Assembly (NCBI GenBank): GCA_018257865.1
Contig: JAEUBA010000020.1
Coordinates: 62,001-126,000 of the forward strand
Reading direction: 5' to 3'
DNA length: 64,000 bases
Origin: Stereocaulon alpinum
Lineage: Eukaryota; Ascomycota; Lecanoromycetes; Lecanorales; Stereocaulaceae
The notes beneath the pieces were generated by a model. The model did no database searches, was not told the DNA's origin, and saw nothing but the letters and a program-made list of their open reading frames with translations. Below, in pieces: positions 33,716-44,100 of this stretch (positions are counted from its first letter, which is position 1; each line of letters starts with the position of its first letter). The position numbers and the translations under genes are program-made.

Positions 33716-35675
33716 ATGCAGCGAGCTCTAAGTTCAAGAACGCGGTCTTCGCTTTTGCCATCAGCCTCTTCATACTCGAATCCTCTCTCCAGAGCGCGGC
33801 AAGGTGCAATTAGTCTGCAACAGCAGCGGTCCGCACATAAGGTATGCCATTTCTTGCGTTCCTTTCTTGCTCACAGGAACCAGGCAAAGCATTCGCGCTT
33901 TCTACCAATGCACCATCCAACCCATCAGTACGGACAGTATGGCTAATGAAACCCGCTGCAGGACTTGAAATTTGGTGTTGATGCCCGAGCCTCGTTACTC
34001 AAGGGTGTGGAAACGCTTTCGAAAGCTGTAGCAACTACACTGGGACCTAAGGGACGGAATGTCTTGATAGAGTCAAGCTACGGTTCTCCCAAAATCACAA
34101 AAGGCACGTTCTTTATGTCTATCGGTACTCAGACCATCCACTAACTCCACTATTACAGATGGTGTCACCGTCGCCAAAGCCATAACTCTACAGGACAAAT
34201 TCGAGAATTTGGGCGCTCGCCTTCTACAAGACGTTGCCTCAAAGACAAATGAAGTGGCCGGCGATGGAACCACAACAGCTACGGTCCTGGCTCATGCCAT
34301 CTTCTCAGAAACCGTCAAGAATGTTGCTGCAGGATGTAACCCCATGGATTTGAGGAGAGGCACACAAGCTGCTGTCGAAGCGGTGGTTGAATACCTACAG
34401 AAAAACAAGCGGGACATTACGACTGGTGAGGAGATTGCTCAGGTGGCCACTATAAGCGCCAACGGCGATACACATGTTGGCAAGCTGATATCGAACGCTA
34501 TGGAGAAGGTCGGTAAGGAGGGGGTTATTACCGTTAAGGAAGGCAAGACCATCGAAGACGAGCTGGAAGTTACAGAGGGCATGAGGTTTGACCGCGGATT
34601 CACCTCAGCATACTTCATCACCGACACCAAGTCGCAAAAGGTCGAATTCGAGAAGCCCCTGATACTGCTTTCAGAGAAGAAAATCTCCGCTGTCCAGGAC
34701 ATAATACCCGCACTCGAAGTATCTACCCAGCTTCGTCGGCCTCTTGTTATTATTGCCGAAGACATCGATGGAGAAGCCCTAGCAGTTTGTATCCTCAACA
34801 AGCTCCGTGGCCAGCTTCAAGTTGCCGCAGTTAAAGCTCCTGGCTTTGGTGACAACCGCAAATCTATCCTTGGCGATCTTGGCATCCTTACCAACGCTAC
34901 GGTCTTTACGGATGAGCTTGAACTGAAGCTTGAGAAAGCTACAGCAGACAACCTTGGCTCTACTGGATCAATCACCATCACAAAGGAGGATACGATAATC
35001 CTCAATGGCGAGGGAAGCAAGGATGCGATAGCACAGCGATGTGAGCAGATCCGTGGCGTCATGAACGATCCTTCAACGTCGGACTATGAGAAGGAAAAGC
35101 TACAAGAGCGTCTCGCCAAGTTGTCAGGAGGTGTTGCTGTCATCAAAGTGGGAGGCGCATCAGAGATTGAAGTCTCGGAAAAGAAGGACCGTGTTGTTGA
35201 CGCGCTAAATGCTACACGTGCTGCCGTTGAGGAAGGCATCCTGCCAGGTGGTGGAACAGCTTTACTGAAGGCAGCAGCAAACAGTCTGGGAAACGTCAAG
35301 CCTTCGAACTTCGATCAGCAGCTTGGTGTCAGCATCATCAAAAACGCCATCACTCGTCCAGCACGGACTATCGTCGAGAATGCTGGAACTGAAGGTAGCG
35401 TTGTCGTCGGCAAGCTCATGGACGAATTCGGATCAGACTTCAACAAGGGCTTCGACAGCGCGAAGGGCGAATACGTCGATATGATCGCCTCCGGTATTGT
35501 CGACCCATTCAAAGTTGTCCGCACTGCCCTCGTTGACGCTAGCGGAGTTGCATCGCTACTGGGCACGACCGAAGTTGCTGTCACAGAAGCACCAGAGGAG
35601 AAGGGTCCACCAGGCGGCGGTATGGGTGGAGGAATGGGCGGCATGGGCGGAATGGGTGGCGGAGGCATGTTCTAA
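33716..35675 (+). CDS. hsp60: Mitochondrial chaperonin HSP60
   Basis: Exons 33716-33841, 33962-34103 and 34159-35675 join in frame (594 aa, normal for the family). The Arg/Ser-rich first 40 residues (MQRALSSRTRSSLLPSASSY) are a mitochondrial targeting signal. Mature sequence begins around DLKFGVDARASLLKGVETL. The ATP-site motif GDGTTTATVL lies near residue 124, and the C-terminus is the Gly-Met repeat tail typical of group I chaperonins. It folds imported matrix proteins as a tetradecameric ring with HSP10. The second intron (34104-34158) needs a GC donor (AAAG|GCACGT) to restore PKITKDGVTVAKAI. Regulation by heat shock factor is likely from the family and a weak upstream element. Confidence 0.97.
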
Positions 35676-36310
35676 GCGCACTCACCGTTCTCATCACTCG
35701 TCCTCGATACCACCAGCCGGCGTGTTGGATGTCTTTTCATTTCTAACCATATGTTGTTACCTCCCACCTCGGGTCACTCCACTCAGGCTATTCTCGCATT
35801 GTGCATTAGCATAGCAAAAGCGGTCCCTTTCTTGTAACATCCACATGTACAGAGCGTCCATAGCTAATACAATAATGCAAAAAGTCCAAAAATACGTCGC
35901 ATACAAGACCGCGTGCTACGGCACTGCCCATCTTCAGTGTGCTAGCTCATGGAGGACTCCAGGCGCTAGCAGGGATGCGGAAGTGATGGCCCCGCCAAGC
36001 GACATTCGTTGCTTGTTGCACCCCACCAAAGAGTCCTTGCTACATAGAAGCATCTCCTTTACCCTACATACCCCATTGCCTACTCCACTGCTTAGGACAC
36101 CTTACCGTTAATCGCTCCTCTCTAGTGACGTCCGGTATGACAAATTCGTGTCCCTCGTCCACGTCATCTCCTGCGTAACACCCAGCCGACCTTATCAACA
36201 ACGCTAGGCTACAAACCTTCCAAAGCTGACGCTAACATGTCCTCTTGTTCAGAGCTCTTTGTTCCTCCTCCATACCCTCATTCGCTTCCTATCTTCGAAC
36301 ATACGCAGTC
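35676..36310. other. Intergenic between HSP60 and cofilin
   Basis: 635 bases; the 3' region of HSP60 and a CT-rich cofilin leader (36170-36310). No other gene is seen. Confidence 0.45.
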
Positions 36311-37047
36311 ATGGTATGCCCTACCCACTTCGTCCCCGACAGAGGAGCGCACGTGCTAACAATGCGGCTCACAGAGTAAATCAGGGTACGCAATACCTCC
36401 TTCCTCCTTCCTCCCTACTCCCTCTCCCTCACGAATACCCTACATCCGACCGTCACCGTGGCGCCATCTAATACATCCACACCCAGAGTATCCGTAGCGC
36501 CCGAGTGTGTCTCCCAATACAATGAGCTCAAACTCGGCAAATCAATCAAGTACATCATCTACAAGCTGTCCGATGACTACAAGGAGATCGTTGTGGAAGA
36601 CGCATCCAGCGACCCTGATTGGGAATCGTTCCGGAACAAGCTCCTGAACGCGAAAGCTCCAGACAAAAAGGGTAAGGAGGGCAAGGGACCGCGATTCGCA
36701 GTTTATGATTTTGAATGGGAATTGGAGAGTGGTGAGGGCAAGAGGTCTGTGGTGCTGAAAGGAACCTAGGTGGAATAGAAAGCTGACCCCTGGTGCAGAA
36801 AGAAGATCGTGTTCATCTCATGGAGCCCAGATGAGGGAACGTTGGTCTTCGTAAGCCCACCGCAGCCGCCCACTCGACATATATTCGGCTAACAGTGTTT
36901 GCTTTCTAGCCAAAGATGACATACGCATCATCAAAAGAGTCTCTAAAGAACGCATTGAGCGGTCTTGGCCCTGAAGTACAGGCTAACCGAGACGATGAGA
37001 TCGAGTATGCAACGATCCTCAAGGACATAAGCAGAGGGACGCGCTAG
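36311..37047 (+). CDS. cof1: Cofilin / actin-depolymerising factor
   Basis: Five exons, 36311-36313, 36375-36385, 36487-36744, 36799-36850 and 36910-37047, give 153 aa, close to the usual 140-150. The first exon is the bare ATG and the second only 11 nt (SKSG). Diagnostic parts are MSKSGVSV with the regulatory Ser near the N-terminus, KYIIYKLSDDYKEIV, FAVYDFEWE, FISWSPDEGTLVFPKMTYAS and SKESLKNALSGLGPEVQAN, which contains the long actin-binding helix. It severs and depolymerises actin filaments in the cytosol and cortical patches. DEGTLVFPKMTYASSK is slightly different from the more common KMTYASSKDAL context but clearly homologous. The splice model is strongly supported by the family. Confidence 0.95.
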
Positions 37048-37479
37048 AACAAGCATGCGCACGATTAGAGAAGCGATGATCACATGACGGAGAGCGATTG
37101 TTGGTTGAACGGACAGGATAGCTTGAGAGTGTTGCCTTGCATAGACTCGTGCTCATCAATCATGTTTCTTCACACTGCCCACTCCTCACATGGCACGTCA
37201 ACATTGAAATTCGATTGGAAGACGATGCTGACGTGTCCGCCGTCCCGTTCTACATGGGATATGTTAGGGCCACTACGCTCAGGCTTGGGATTTCATATTC
37301 AAGGGTTGTTCCACGCAGCCTTTGCTCTACGCTAGAGCCTTATGAACTATGGCCCGTACTATACCAGTCTGTGGTCCAGGCTCCACAATGCATGCCATAC
37401 GTACTGACCGATGCCGCTAATGCTAATAACATAATGCACCCTAGGAGACTCATTCCCAGTCCCATCATACATATGCCCA
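37048..37479. other. Intergenic between convergent cofilin and Get5-like genes
   Basis: 432 bases between the 3' ends of two convergent genes; nothing recognised. Confidence 0.4.
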
Positions 37480-38196
37480 CTACCCTCCACTCATGTTCCA
37501 GCTCCCTCTAAACGCCCCAAAGACCTCATTCGCCTTCCCTTTGTCTCGTAACCTCTGCACCAAGAACCCCTTCAAGTCATTCCAAAACTCCTCCTGCGCT
37601 AGCACCTCCTCCCCACTCGGCCCTTGTGCAACCGGCACCTCTACCTCCGCATCTTTCATCTCCGTATCCCCCTTGGTTGCCTCCTCTTTATATCCCATAA
37701 CCATAACCCCAAACTCCACTTCCCTTCCCACATCCTCCTCCCCCAACACCTCCTTCACAGTCTTAACATCCCCCACCGGTTTCCTCTTGAACAACACCCT
37801 AATCTTGTCCGTCCCCTCAATCCCCAACTCCTTCGCAACCCGCTCCTTCAACCCCAACACACTAATTCCCAAGTCTGTATCCGGCAAGCTGAGACTCATA
37901 ACAGGGTTCTTAGAAGACTTCAACGTGACATTGAGCGTTGATGGTCTTTGAGCTTCCGCATCAACCTGCGAGCTTGCTGAAGACTTTTTGAAGGCATTCG
38001 GCATACGCGGAAGCGTATACGGAGCCGTAATCTCCAAATTCTTAGGATCGATAGCATGATCGGGCTGGAGTTTGAGAGGGCGGGAATCAAGGGTTGAGAG
38101 GAAGGATTTGGCGAAGGAGAGTTCGGTCATTTTGCCGTTGGAGAGGCCGGACGGGTAGGCGCGGTTGTATTTGGACCAGAGGGTTTCAGAGGTCAT
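37480..38196 (-). CDS. get5: Get5/Mdy2-like ubiquitin-like protein (tail-anchored protein insertion)
   Basis: A single-exon minus-strand gene of 238 aa. The N-terminal 60 residues (MTELSFAKSFLSTLDSRPLK) match the type of segment that binds Get4. A ubiquitin-like domain follows at about 85-165 (LNVTLKSSKNPVMSLSLPDT, LKERVAKELGI, KIRVLFKRKPVGDVKTVKEV). The C-terminus (FWNDLKGFLVQRLRDKGKAN, then EVFGAFRGSW) fits the Get5 homodimerisation helix pair. In the GET pathway, Get4-Get5 hands tail-anchored membrane proteins from Sgt2 to the Get3 ATPase in the cytosol. The three-part order agrees with this, but another ubiquitin-like protein is possible. It is divergent from Nop2, with 201 bp between the start codons. 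Confidence 0.75.
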   Translation of the reverse strand: MTSETLWSKYNRAYPSGLSNGKMTELSFAKSFLSTLDSRPLKLQPDHAIDPKNLEITAPYTLPRMPNAFKKSSASSQVDAEAQRPSTLNVTLKSSKNPVMSLSLPDTDLGISVLGLKERVAKELGIEGTDKIRVLFKRKPVGDVKTVKEVLGEEDVGREVEFGVMVMGYKEEATKGDTEMKDAEVEVPVAQGPSGEEVLAQEEFWNDLKGFLVQRLRDKGKANEVFGAFRGSWNMSGG

Positions 38197-38397
38197 GCTG
38201 TGGGAGAGGGAGGATTGGGGATGCGGGTACCTAGGTGGTTTGGTAGAAGAGTGCCAAGGCGAGGGAGATAGCGCTAAGATAATGGGTTAGGATCAGCCTT
38301 ATCTGGAATTCAACGAACTTTTCGAGGTCTGCAGTCGAAAATTCGGGGAAGTGGTTTGTACACCTGCACAGGCTAAGGGTACGACGCATCCACGGAT
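38197..38397. promoter_or_regulatory. Bidirectional promoter between get5-like and nop2
   Basis: Only 201 bp separate two divergent start codons, so core promoters and 5' untranslated regions of both genes must lie here. No TATA box is seen. Confidence 0.6.
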
Positions 38398-40506
38398 ATG
38401 GGTGTCGGACGGCGCATGAAGAAGCAGGGACCGCCTCCGGACCTTGGAAAGATATCGGCGAACAAGAGAAAGGCGGCAGAGTTCGACGAATCGAAAAGAG
38501 GGAAGAAAAGGAAAGCGTCTGGAGAAATCAAAATACAGTCACTTGCAGGAAAGTCTTTAATCGAAAGTACAAATTCTGGCCTGAGGCATTCTACTAAGGG
38601 AAACTTTACCAATGGCAAACCCACTCAAGCGCTGAAATGGAGACATCTGGCGAAAGAGCCCACTATGTCTGGCGCGTTGCAAGATGTGAGCTCGGATGAC
38701 GATGCCGCAGATCTGCTCGGGGGAGAGGATGACGACGTCGACGACGATGAAGATGACGATGAAGAGATCCCTCTAGATATCGAAAATGGCTCAGCAGGGA
38801 GCATTGGTGGGGATGGCCTGGTTGCGCAAGACGAATTCTTAGAATCGGGTTCCTCAGTCTACGATTCAGATCCGCAACAAGAAAAAGCGCGGTTCTCAGA
38901 GGATGAAGACGAATCTGATGGTGAGGAAAAACTGACCGCTGCAAATATTGCGGGATTGTCGAGAAAATTGGACCTGGAACAAGAGGAAGATGCAGCTGAG
39001 GCACAATTGGAGCTGGAAGAGGCAGCATTACAAACAAACATCGATGGTGATCGACCGAAAGTGCTGGACAATGAAGATGAAGATGAAGGCGTAGCTTCTG
39101 GGCTGGCACCTGATCTGCAAGTGCTACGGTCACGTATTACAGACACAATCCGTGTCTTGGATGACTTTTCTAAGCTAGCTGAAGTTGGTCGGTCAAGGGC
39201 AGAGTACACGGGCCAATTGCTTAAAGATGTCTGTCTCTACTACGGCTACTCTCCATATCTCGCCGAGAAGCTCTTCAACTTGTTCCCGCCCCGGGAAGCG
39301 TTCGCATTCTTCGAAGCTAACGAATCTGCCCGCCCTGTCGTCATACGTACAAATACACTCCGCACTCATCGTCGAGAACTAGCACAGTCACTCATCAACC
39401 GAGGAGTCACGTTAGAGCCTGTGGGCAAATGGTCAAAGGTCGGCCTGCAGGTATTCGAAAGCCAGGTCCCCTTAGGAGCGACACCTGAATACCTTGCTGG
39501 CCACTACATTCTGCAAGCGGCATCCTCCTTTCTCCCCGTTATGGCACTTGCGCCTCAAGAACACGAGAGAGTCCTTGACATGGCGGCCGCTCCAGGAGGC
39601 AAAACAACTCATATTGCTGCCCTGATGAAGAATACCGGTTCCATATTCGCAAACGATAGTAATAGATCCAGAGCGAAAGGCTTGATAGGAAATATACACC
39701 GTCTAGGAGTCAAGAACGCTATAGTGTGTAATTACGACGCAAGGGAGTTCCCCAGAGTCATCGGCGGCTTTGACCGCGTATTACTCGATGCCCCATGCTC
39801 TGGCACAGGCGTGATAGCCAAAGATCCCAGTGTCAAGACGAACAAAACAGAGAAGGATTTCATGCAACTACCCCATCTCCAGAAGCAGCTACTGCTATGT
39901 GCAATAGACTCGGTGGACCACACGAGCAAGACTGGAGGTTACATTGTCTACTCAACCTGCAGCGTCACTGTCGAAGAGAATGAGCAGGTCGTGCAATACG
40001 CTCTTACCAAGCGACCAAATGTCAAACTTGTCGAGACTGGTTTGACATTCGGTGTGGATGGATTTGTAAGCTACATGGGGAAGCAGTTCGACTCGAAGAT
40101 GAAGATGACAAAGAGATTCTATCCGCATGCTTACAATGTTGATGGGTTCTTTGTTAGCAAATTCAAGAAGGTAGCTCCTTCACCAGAAGCGAAAGCGAAG
40201 GACGGGGACCCAGATATGGCAAGGAATCGTGAAGATATGGTAATGGTGGACCGGACACCTATTGCTACAGAGGACGGGAAAGAAGAGGGTGCTTTTGGCG
40301 GCTTCGACGAGTCGGGGGATGAGAAGTATATCGAGAAGGCGAAGAGGAATCGGTTGAGGAGGAATGGTATAAATCCTAGGGCAGTGAACCGGAAAAAGCC
40401 TACGACTGGCCAAGCGAGATCTGGGGATGCTGCTCAGCCGAATGGAGTTGATGTTTCAGCAGGCTTAAGGCCAATTGTGGAGGCAGCCTCGACAACAGTG
40501 ATATAG
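38398..40506 (+). CDS. nop2: 25S rRNA (cytosine-5)-methyltransferase Nop2
   Basis: A single-exon gene of 702 aa. The first 270 residues are Lys- and Asp/Glu-rich (nucleolar-type). A Nop2/NSUN methyltransferase domain follows: SAM-binding DMAAAPGGKTTHIAAL, the NDSNRSRAKGLIGNI segment, FDRVLLDAPCSGTGV with Cys467, and YIVYSTCSVTVEENE with Cys521, the two motif IV and VI cysteines used for catalysis and product release. It methylates a cytosine in large-subunit rRNA in the nucleolus and is essential for 60S biogenesis in yeast. The C-terminal tail is charged (KKVAPSPEAKAKDGDPDM). Length, motif order and N-terminal MGVGRRMKKQGPPPDLGK identify Nop2 rather than other NSUN proteins. Confidence 0.96.
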   Translation: MGVGRRMKKQGPPPDLGKISANKRKAAEFDESKRGKKRKASGEIKIQSLAGKSLIESTNSGLRHSTKGNFTNGKPTQALKWRHLAKEPTMSGALQDVSSDDDAADLLGGEDDDVDDDEDDDEEIPLDIENGSAGSIGGDGLVAQDEFLESGSSVYDSDPQQEKARFSEDEDESDGEEKLTAANIAGLSRKLDLEQEEDAAEAQLELEEAALQTNIDGDRPKVLDNEDEDEGVASGLAPDLQVLRSRITDTIRVLDDFSKLAEVGRSRAEYTGQLLKDVCLYYGYSPYLAEKLFNLFPPREAFAFFEANESARPVVIRTNTLRTHRRELAQSLINRGVTLEPVGKWSKVGLQVFESQVPLGATPEYLAGHYILQAASSFLPVMALAPQEHERVLDMAAAPGGKTTHIAALMKNTGSIFANDSNRSRAKGLIGNIHRLGVKNAIVCNYDAREFPRVIGGFDRVLLDAPCSGTGVIAKDPSVKTNKTEKDFMQLPHLQKQLLLCAIDSVDHTSKTGGYIVYSTCSVTVEENEQVVQYALTKRPNVKLVETGLTFGVDGFVSYMGKQFDSKMKMTKRFYPHAYNVDGFFVSKFKKVAPSPEAKAKDGDPDMARNREDMVMVDRTPIATEDGKEEGAFGGFDESGDEKYIEKAKRNRLRRNGINPRAVNRKKPTTGQARSGDAAQPNGVDVSAGLRPIVEAASTTVI

Positions 40507-41105
40507 AAGTCGACGTGATTGAAGTCCGGTCGTTCACAAAGTGTTCTCAATTGTCGATTCTCAATTGTGAATCTTGATGTATCAGTGTACCTTACTTGAG
40601 GAGTGAATACCCAGATCCGTTGTTGGAGCAGCACATAGCACATAGAAAATAACTTTCCCATGTATTGGTCTTGAGGTTTTTGTGCCAATGAGGGTCTCTA
40701 GCGGGCAGCCTTACACTACCGTCTCATCGACACCACTGGCGCCTAAAGTCACTCCAAGCCCCACGCTTAGGGGCCAACCTTTGCCGCTACTGCTACTACT
40801 GCGCCCTGTAACCTTGAAGGTTCTGCCTGCACGCTTGACTATGTATGACACAGCTCTGAATCATATAACGCACATTGCATAAGTTGCAGCCTCATCTTCG
40901 AAAAGCCGACGACCCCGCATCAAGATTCTTCCGACTTCTCTTGTGGCCTGCCTTCTTCAACCTTCACGCCCAAAATCCATCTCCCCCGTACCGAAAGCGC
41001 CCAAGCCGTAACTAGAAACCGCTACCAATCATTGACCTGCTTTTGCAACTCCGGAGGTGCTTTCCTTTTCCTTGCTCTTTTTGCTCTCGTTCCTCAACAG
41101 TCGCC
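40507..41105. other. Intergenic between Nop2 and the MATH/RING gene
   Basis: About 600 bases; the last 150 are CT-rich leader. A frame continuous with the next gene starts at 41043, but the ATG at 41106 is preferred. Confidence 0.4.
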
Positions 41106-44100
41106 ATGGAAGAGGCAACAATGAGTGGTACTGAAGATGACATACCCCCACTCGATCAGCCTCCTCCGCAACAGAATCCAAACCACCACCAACGACGACA
41201 CCTTCGTTACGCCACGCCTGAAGCCTCTACACCACCTCCACCTCACTTCATCCTCGAAGCAGCTATGAGCAGTCAACACTCGAGGTCACCACCACCTCCC
41301 AACACCCACCGGAGTCCTCGAAATATGAGTGCCTCACCGCCTCCGCATCCCCCCATCATCGCTTCATCCACCAGGGTTAACCACCCTAGCATCCCACCAC
41401 CATTACCACAGGTCAATGGACAAAACCATGACAGAATGGAAACGGACCAGGAGGACGAGGATTCGGAGTCAGGTGCTGAGGCAGATACGCCAGAGGCTGG
41501 TTCATCAGAGGGGGGCCCCATTACCGCCGACACTACATCACCTCCCACACATCAGAACGCACAATCTCCAGTGGACAATGAGGTAATGGATACATCTCCA
41601 GATAATCCAACGGCCGACGAGCGTCCTCCTACACCTCCGCAGACAAGCATAGGCATCCTCACGAATGAAGCCACTGGACAATCAACTGCTCTTCGCCTTG
41701 TACATGTGCAGATGCCGACCAATGATGTCAATGCTGCCCAAGTTGTGGAAGCTGTCAATGCAGCGGGACAAGCAAACACACCTGAAGAAAGAGAGGCAAG
41801 ACTGCGAGCTGCAGAGAGGGAGCTGGCAGCTCTAGGAGATATGCGGAGGGCTGACAGGGCGAGACAAGAGAGGAGACGTGAGGGACGTGAGGATCGTCAT
41901 GCAGAAGATGAGGGTGAACGAGATGACGATGACAGCGAAGACTCGGAGGATGAGGAGGAGCATCCATACTGGGCGAACCTGAAAGAAGATACATCTTCAC
42001 CAGATGAACGTGAGCTCAAGATTATCGAGGAGAATATGGTGGAGGTCAGTGCTTTAAACCATGAGTACTGGGAACTGAAAGCTTTCGAACCGCTTGAAGA
42101 TCCTGAGTACATCCCTAATGAGGGCCATCGTATTACCTGGACTGTGACTGGGGTACACGGAACTCCGGAGAAACCAAATAGAGAGAAGATCATGAGGTCC
42201 CCATCTGAACTCATAGATGGATACTACTGGAACATTAAGTATTATCCGCATGGGAACGACGGCACTGAGCAATTGAGTATCTACATTGAATGCTCACCTA
42301 CTCCATGGGAGGAGCTTGAAGCAGCTGCGAAGAAGACCGAAGCCTCTAAAGAAGTCTCAAACGCCGACCAAGGGCCTAGTGTTGTAGCAGATGCTGAGCC
42401 AAGTGAACCAACCACCCCACCACAACCTACATCTGCCGCCGATGAGCCGGCTTCGTCGGTCAGCGTGGATAATGCGCCTAGCGCACTAGATGAGAATATG
42501 GAATCTGTACCAACACCACCTAAGGAAAGCAGTCTGAAAGAGGAAGAACCCTGGGGCATTGCTGCTCAAATCAGCTGTGTCATCTACAACCCGGACGAAC
42601 CTCGAGTGAATGCAAGTCAGAAGGGTTGCCATCGCTATTACAATGACAACCCAGACTGGGGATGGACCCGATTTCATGGTCCATGGGACGAGATACACAA
42701 ACGTCAGCGATATCAACGACAAGCGCTTCTCCGGAATGACACACTTGCATTCACTGCATATATTCGTACAATCAAGGATGATACTAAGGCTCTGTGGTGG
42801 CATCCCCCGAAGGACAAGTCCGAATGGGACTGTCTGGCTATGACCGGCGTCAGGGCTTTCGAGTGTCCTTATTCAAGTGCCATGATCGCTGCCCTATCCT
42901 CGTGGCTGCATTTGTCTCCCGTTGTCGATCTTATCCGCAACATGCATATTCCAGATCCAGTATGGGAAGCCAAGCAACGGCAGAAACCAGCATTCGAGGA
43001 GCTACAGGATATCATGGATGCAGATGAGCATATCCCCTCAACAGACGAGTCCGAGCTCTACCTCAGCAACTTTCTAAGTATTCTAAATTTCTACGGTGCG
43101 GGTATTGATTCGAAGATGGACGTGGTAATGATTTGGGAAACTTTACGGCGTATACTCAACTATGAAGCGTCTGGTCTGAACACTGTAGCCGAATCCCACT
43201 CCCGGTATACTAATTTGTTCGACGATATCCTTCTTCTCAAGCAACCTGACCCATTCAACAACGACAACTCGAGCGAAAGATATCCACCAACACCTCTTAT
43301 GCCTCTCAAATCAAGTCACAATTCCGAACCCCACAGCGTCCAGGAGATGATCACCATGGCCAGCCTAGATGCGTCGCGAACCTTCCGGCTGTGGAGGAGT
43401 TTTGCTGGCGAGGAAAAGCCACCCCTTAACGAAGGTCCTCCCGTTCTAGTGATCGAACTGCATCGCCAAAGCTACTCCACCGACTTAAGAAAATGGAAGA
43501 AGCTCACACACAAAATCGAGATGAACGAAGACATCTGTTTCAACTCTAACAAATATGCCCTCTACGGCATGATTGTCCATTCAGGCGATCTAGAGTCCAA
43601 GGAGTACTACTCTGTCATACGACCAGAGGGACCTGGAACAAGATGGATAAAGTATGGGGGCGACAATTGCCCCAGGAAAGTGGAAGTCTTGACTAGAAAT
43701 AAAGCAGTACAAGCTCATGAAGGATCTGGCGATAGTACCGACGGGACTGCAGCCGTTGCGTATATTGCAATGTACATTCGAAAGGACATGCTCCCCAAAG
43801 TACTGTGTACTCCATTCAAGCACAAGAGGGCACCCAAGACGAGTATCGACGACACTCAAGTCACAGTCATCTCAGAGGCAGATGTTCCGACAACAAGCAA
43901 AGACACTGAAGAGAGCATGTTGGAACCCATGCCAGTGTACATATACTTCTCAGGGTTGTTCAAGGATTACACGGGCCGAGGACTTTGTGAGCCATGGGCT
44001 GAACATCACCGTGCGGAGTGGGTCAAAGAATTCAACTACGCTCCCAAGACCACGCTTGACGAAGTGAGGAAATCTCTGATGGGAGAAGTAGAAGGATGTG

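Noticed and set aside
41043..41105. Upstream in-frame ATG for the MATH/RING protein
   Set aside because: The extension is Cys/Phe-rich without family resemblance, and the next ATG at 41106 has a much better initiation context.
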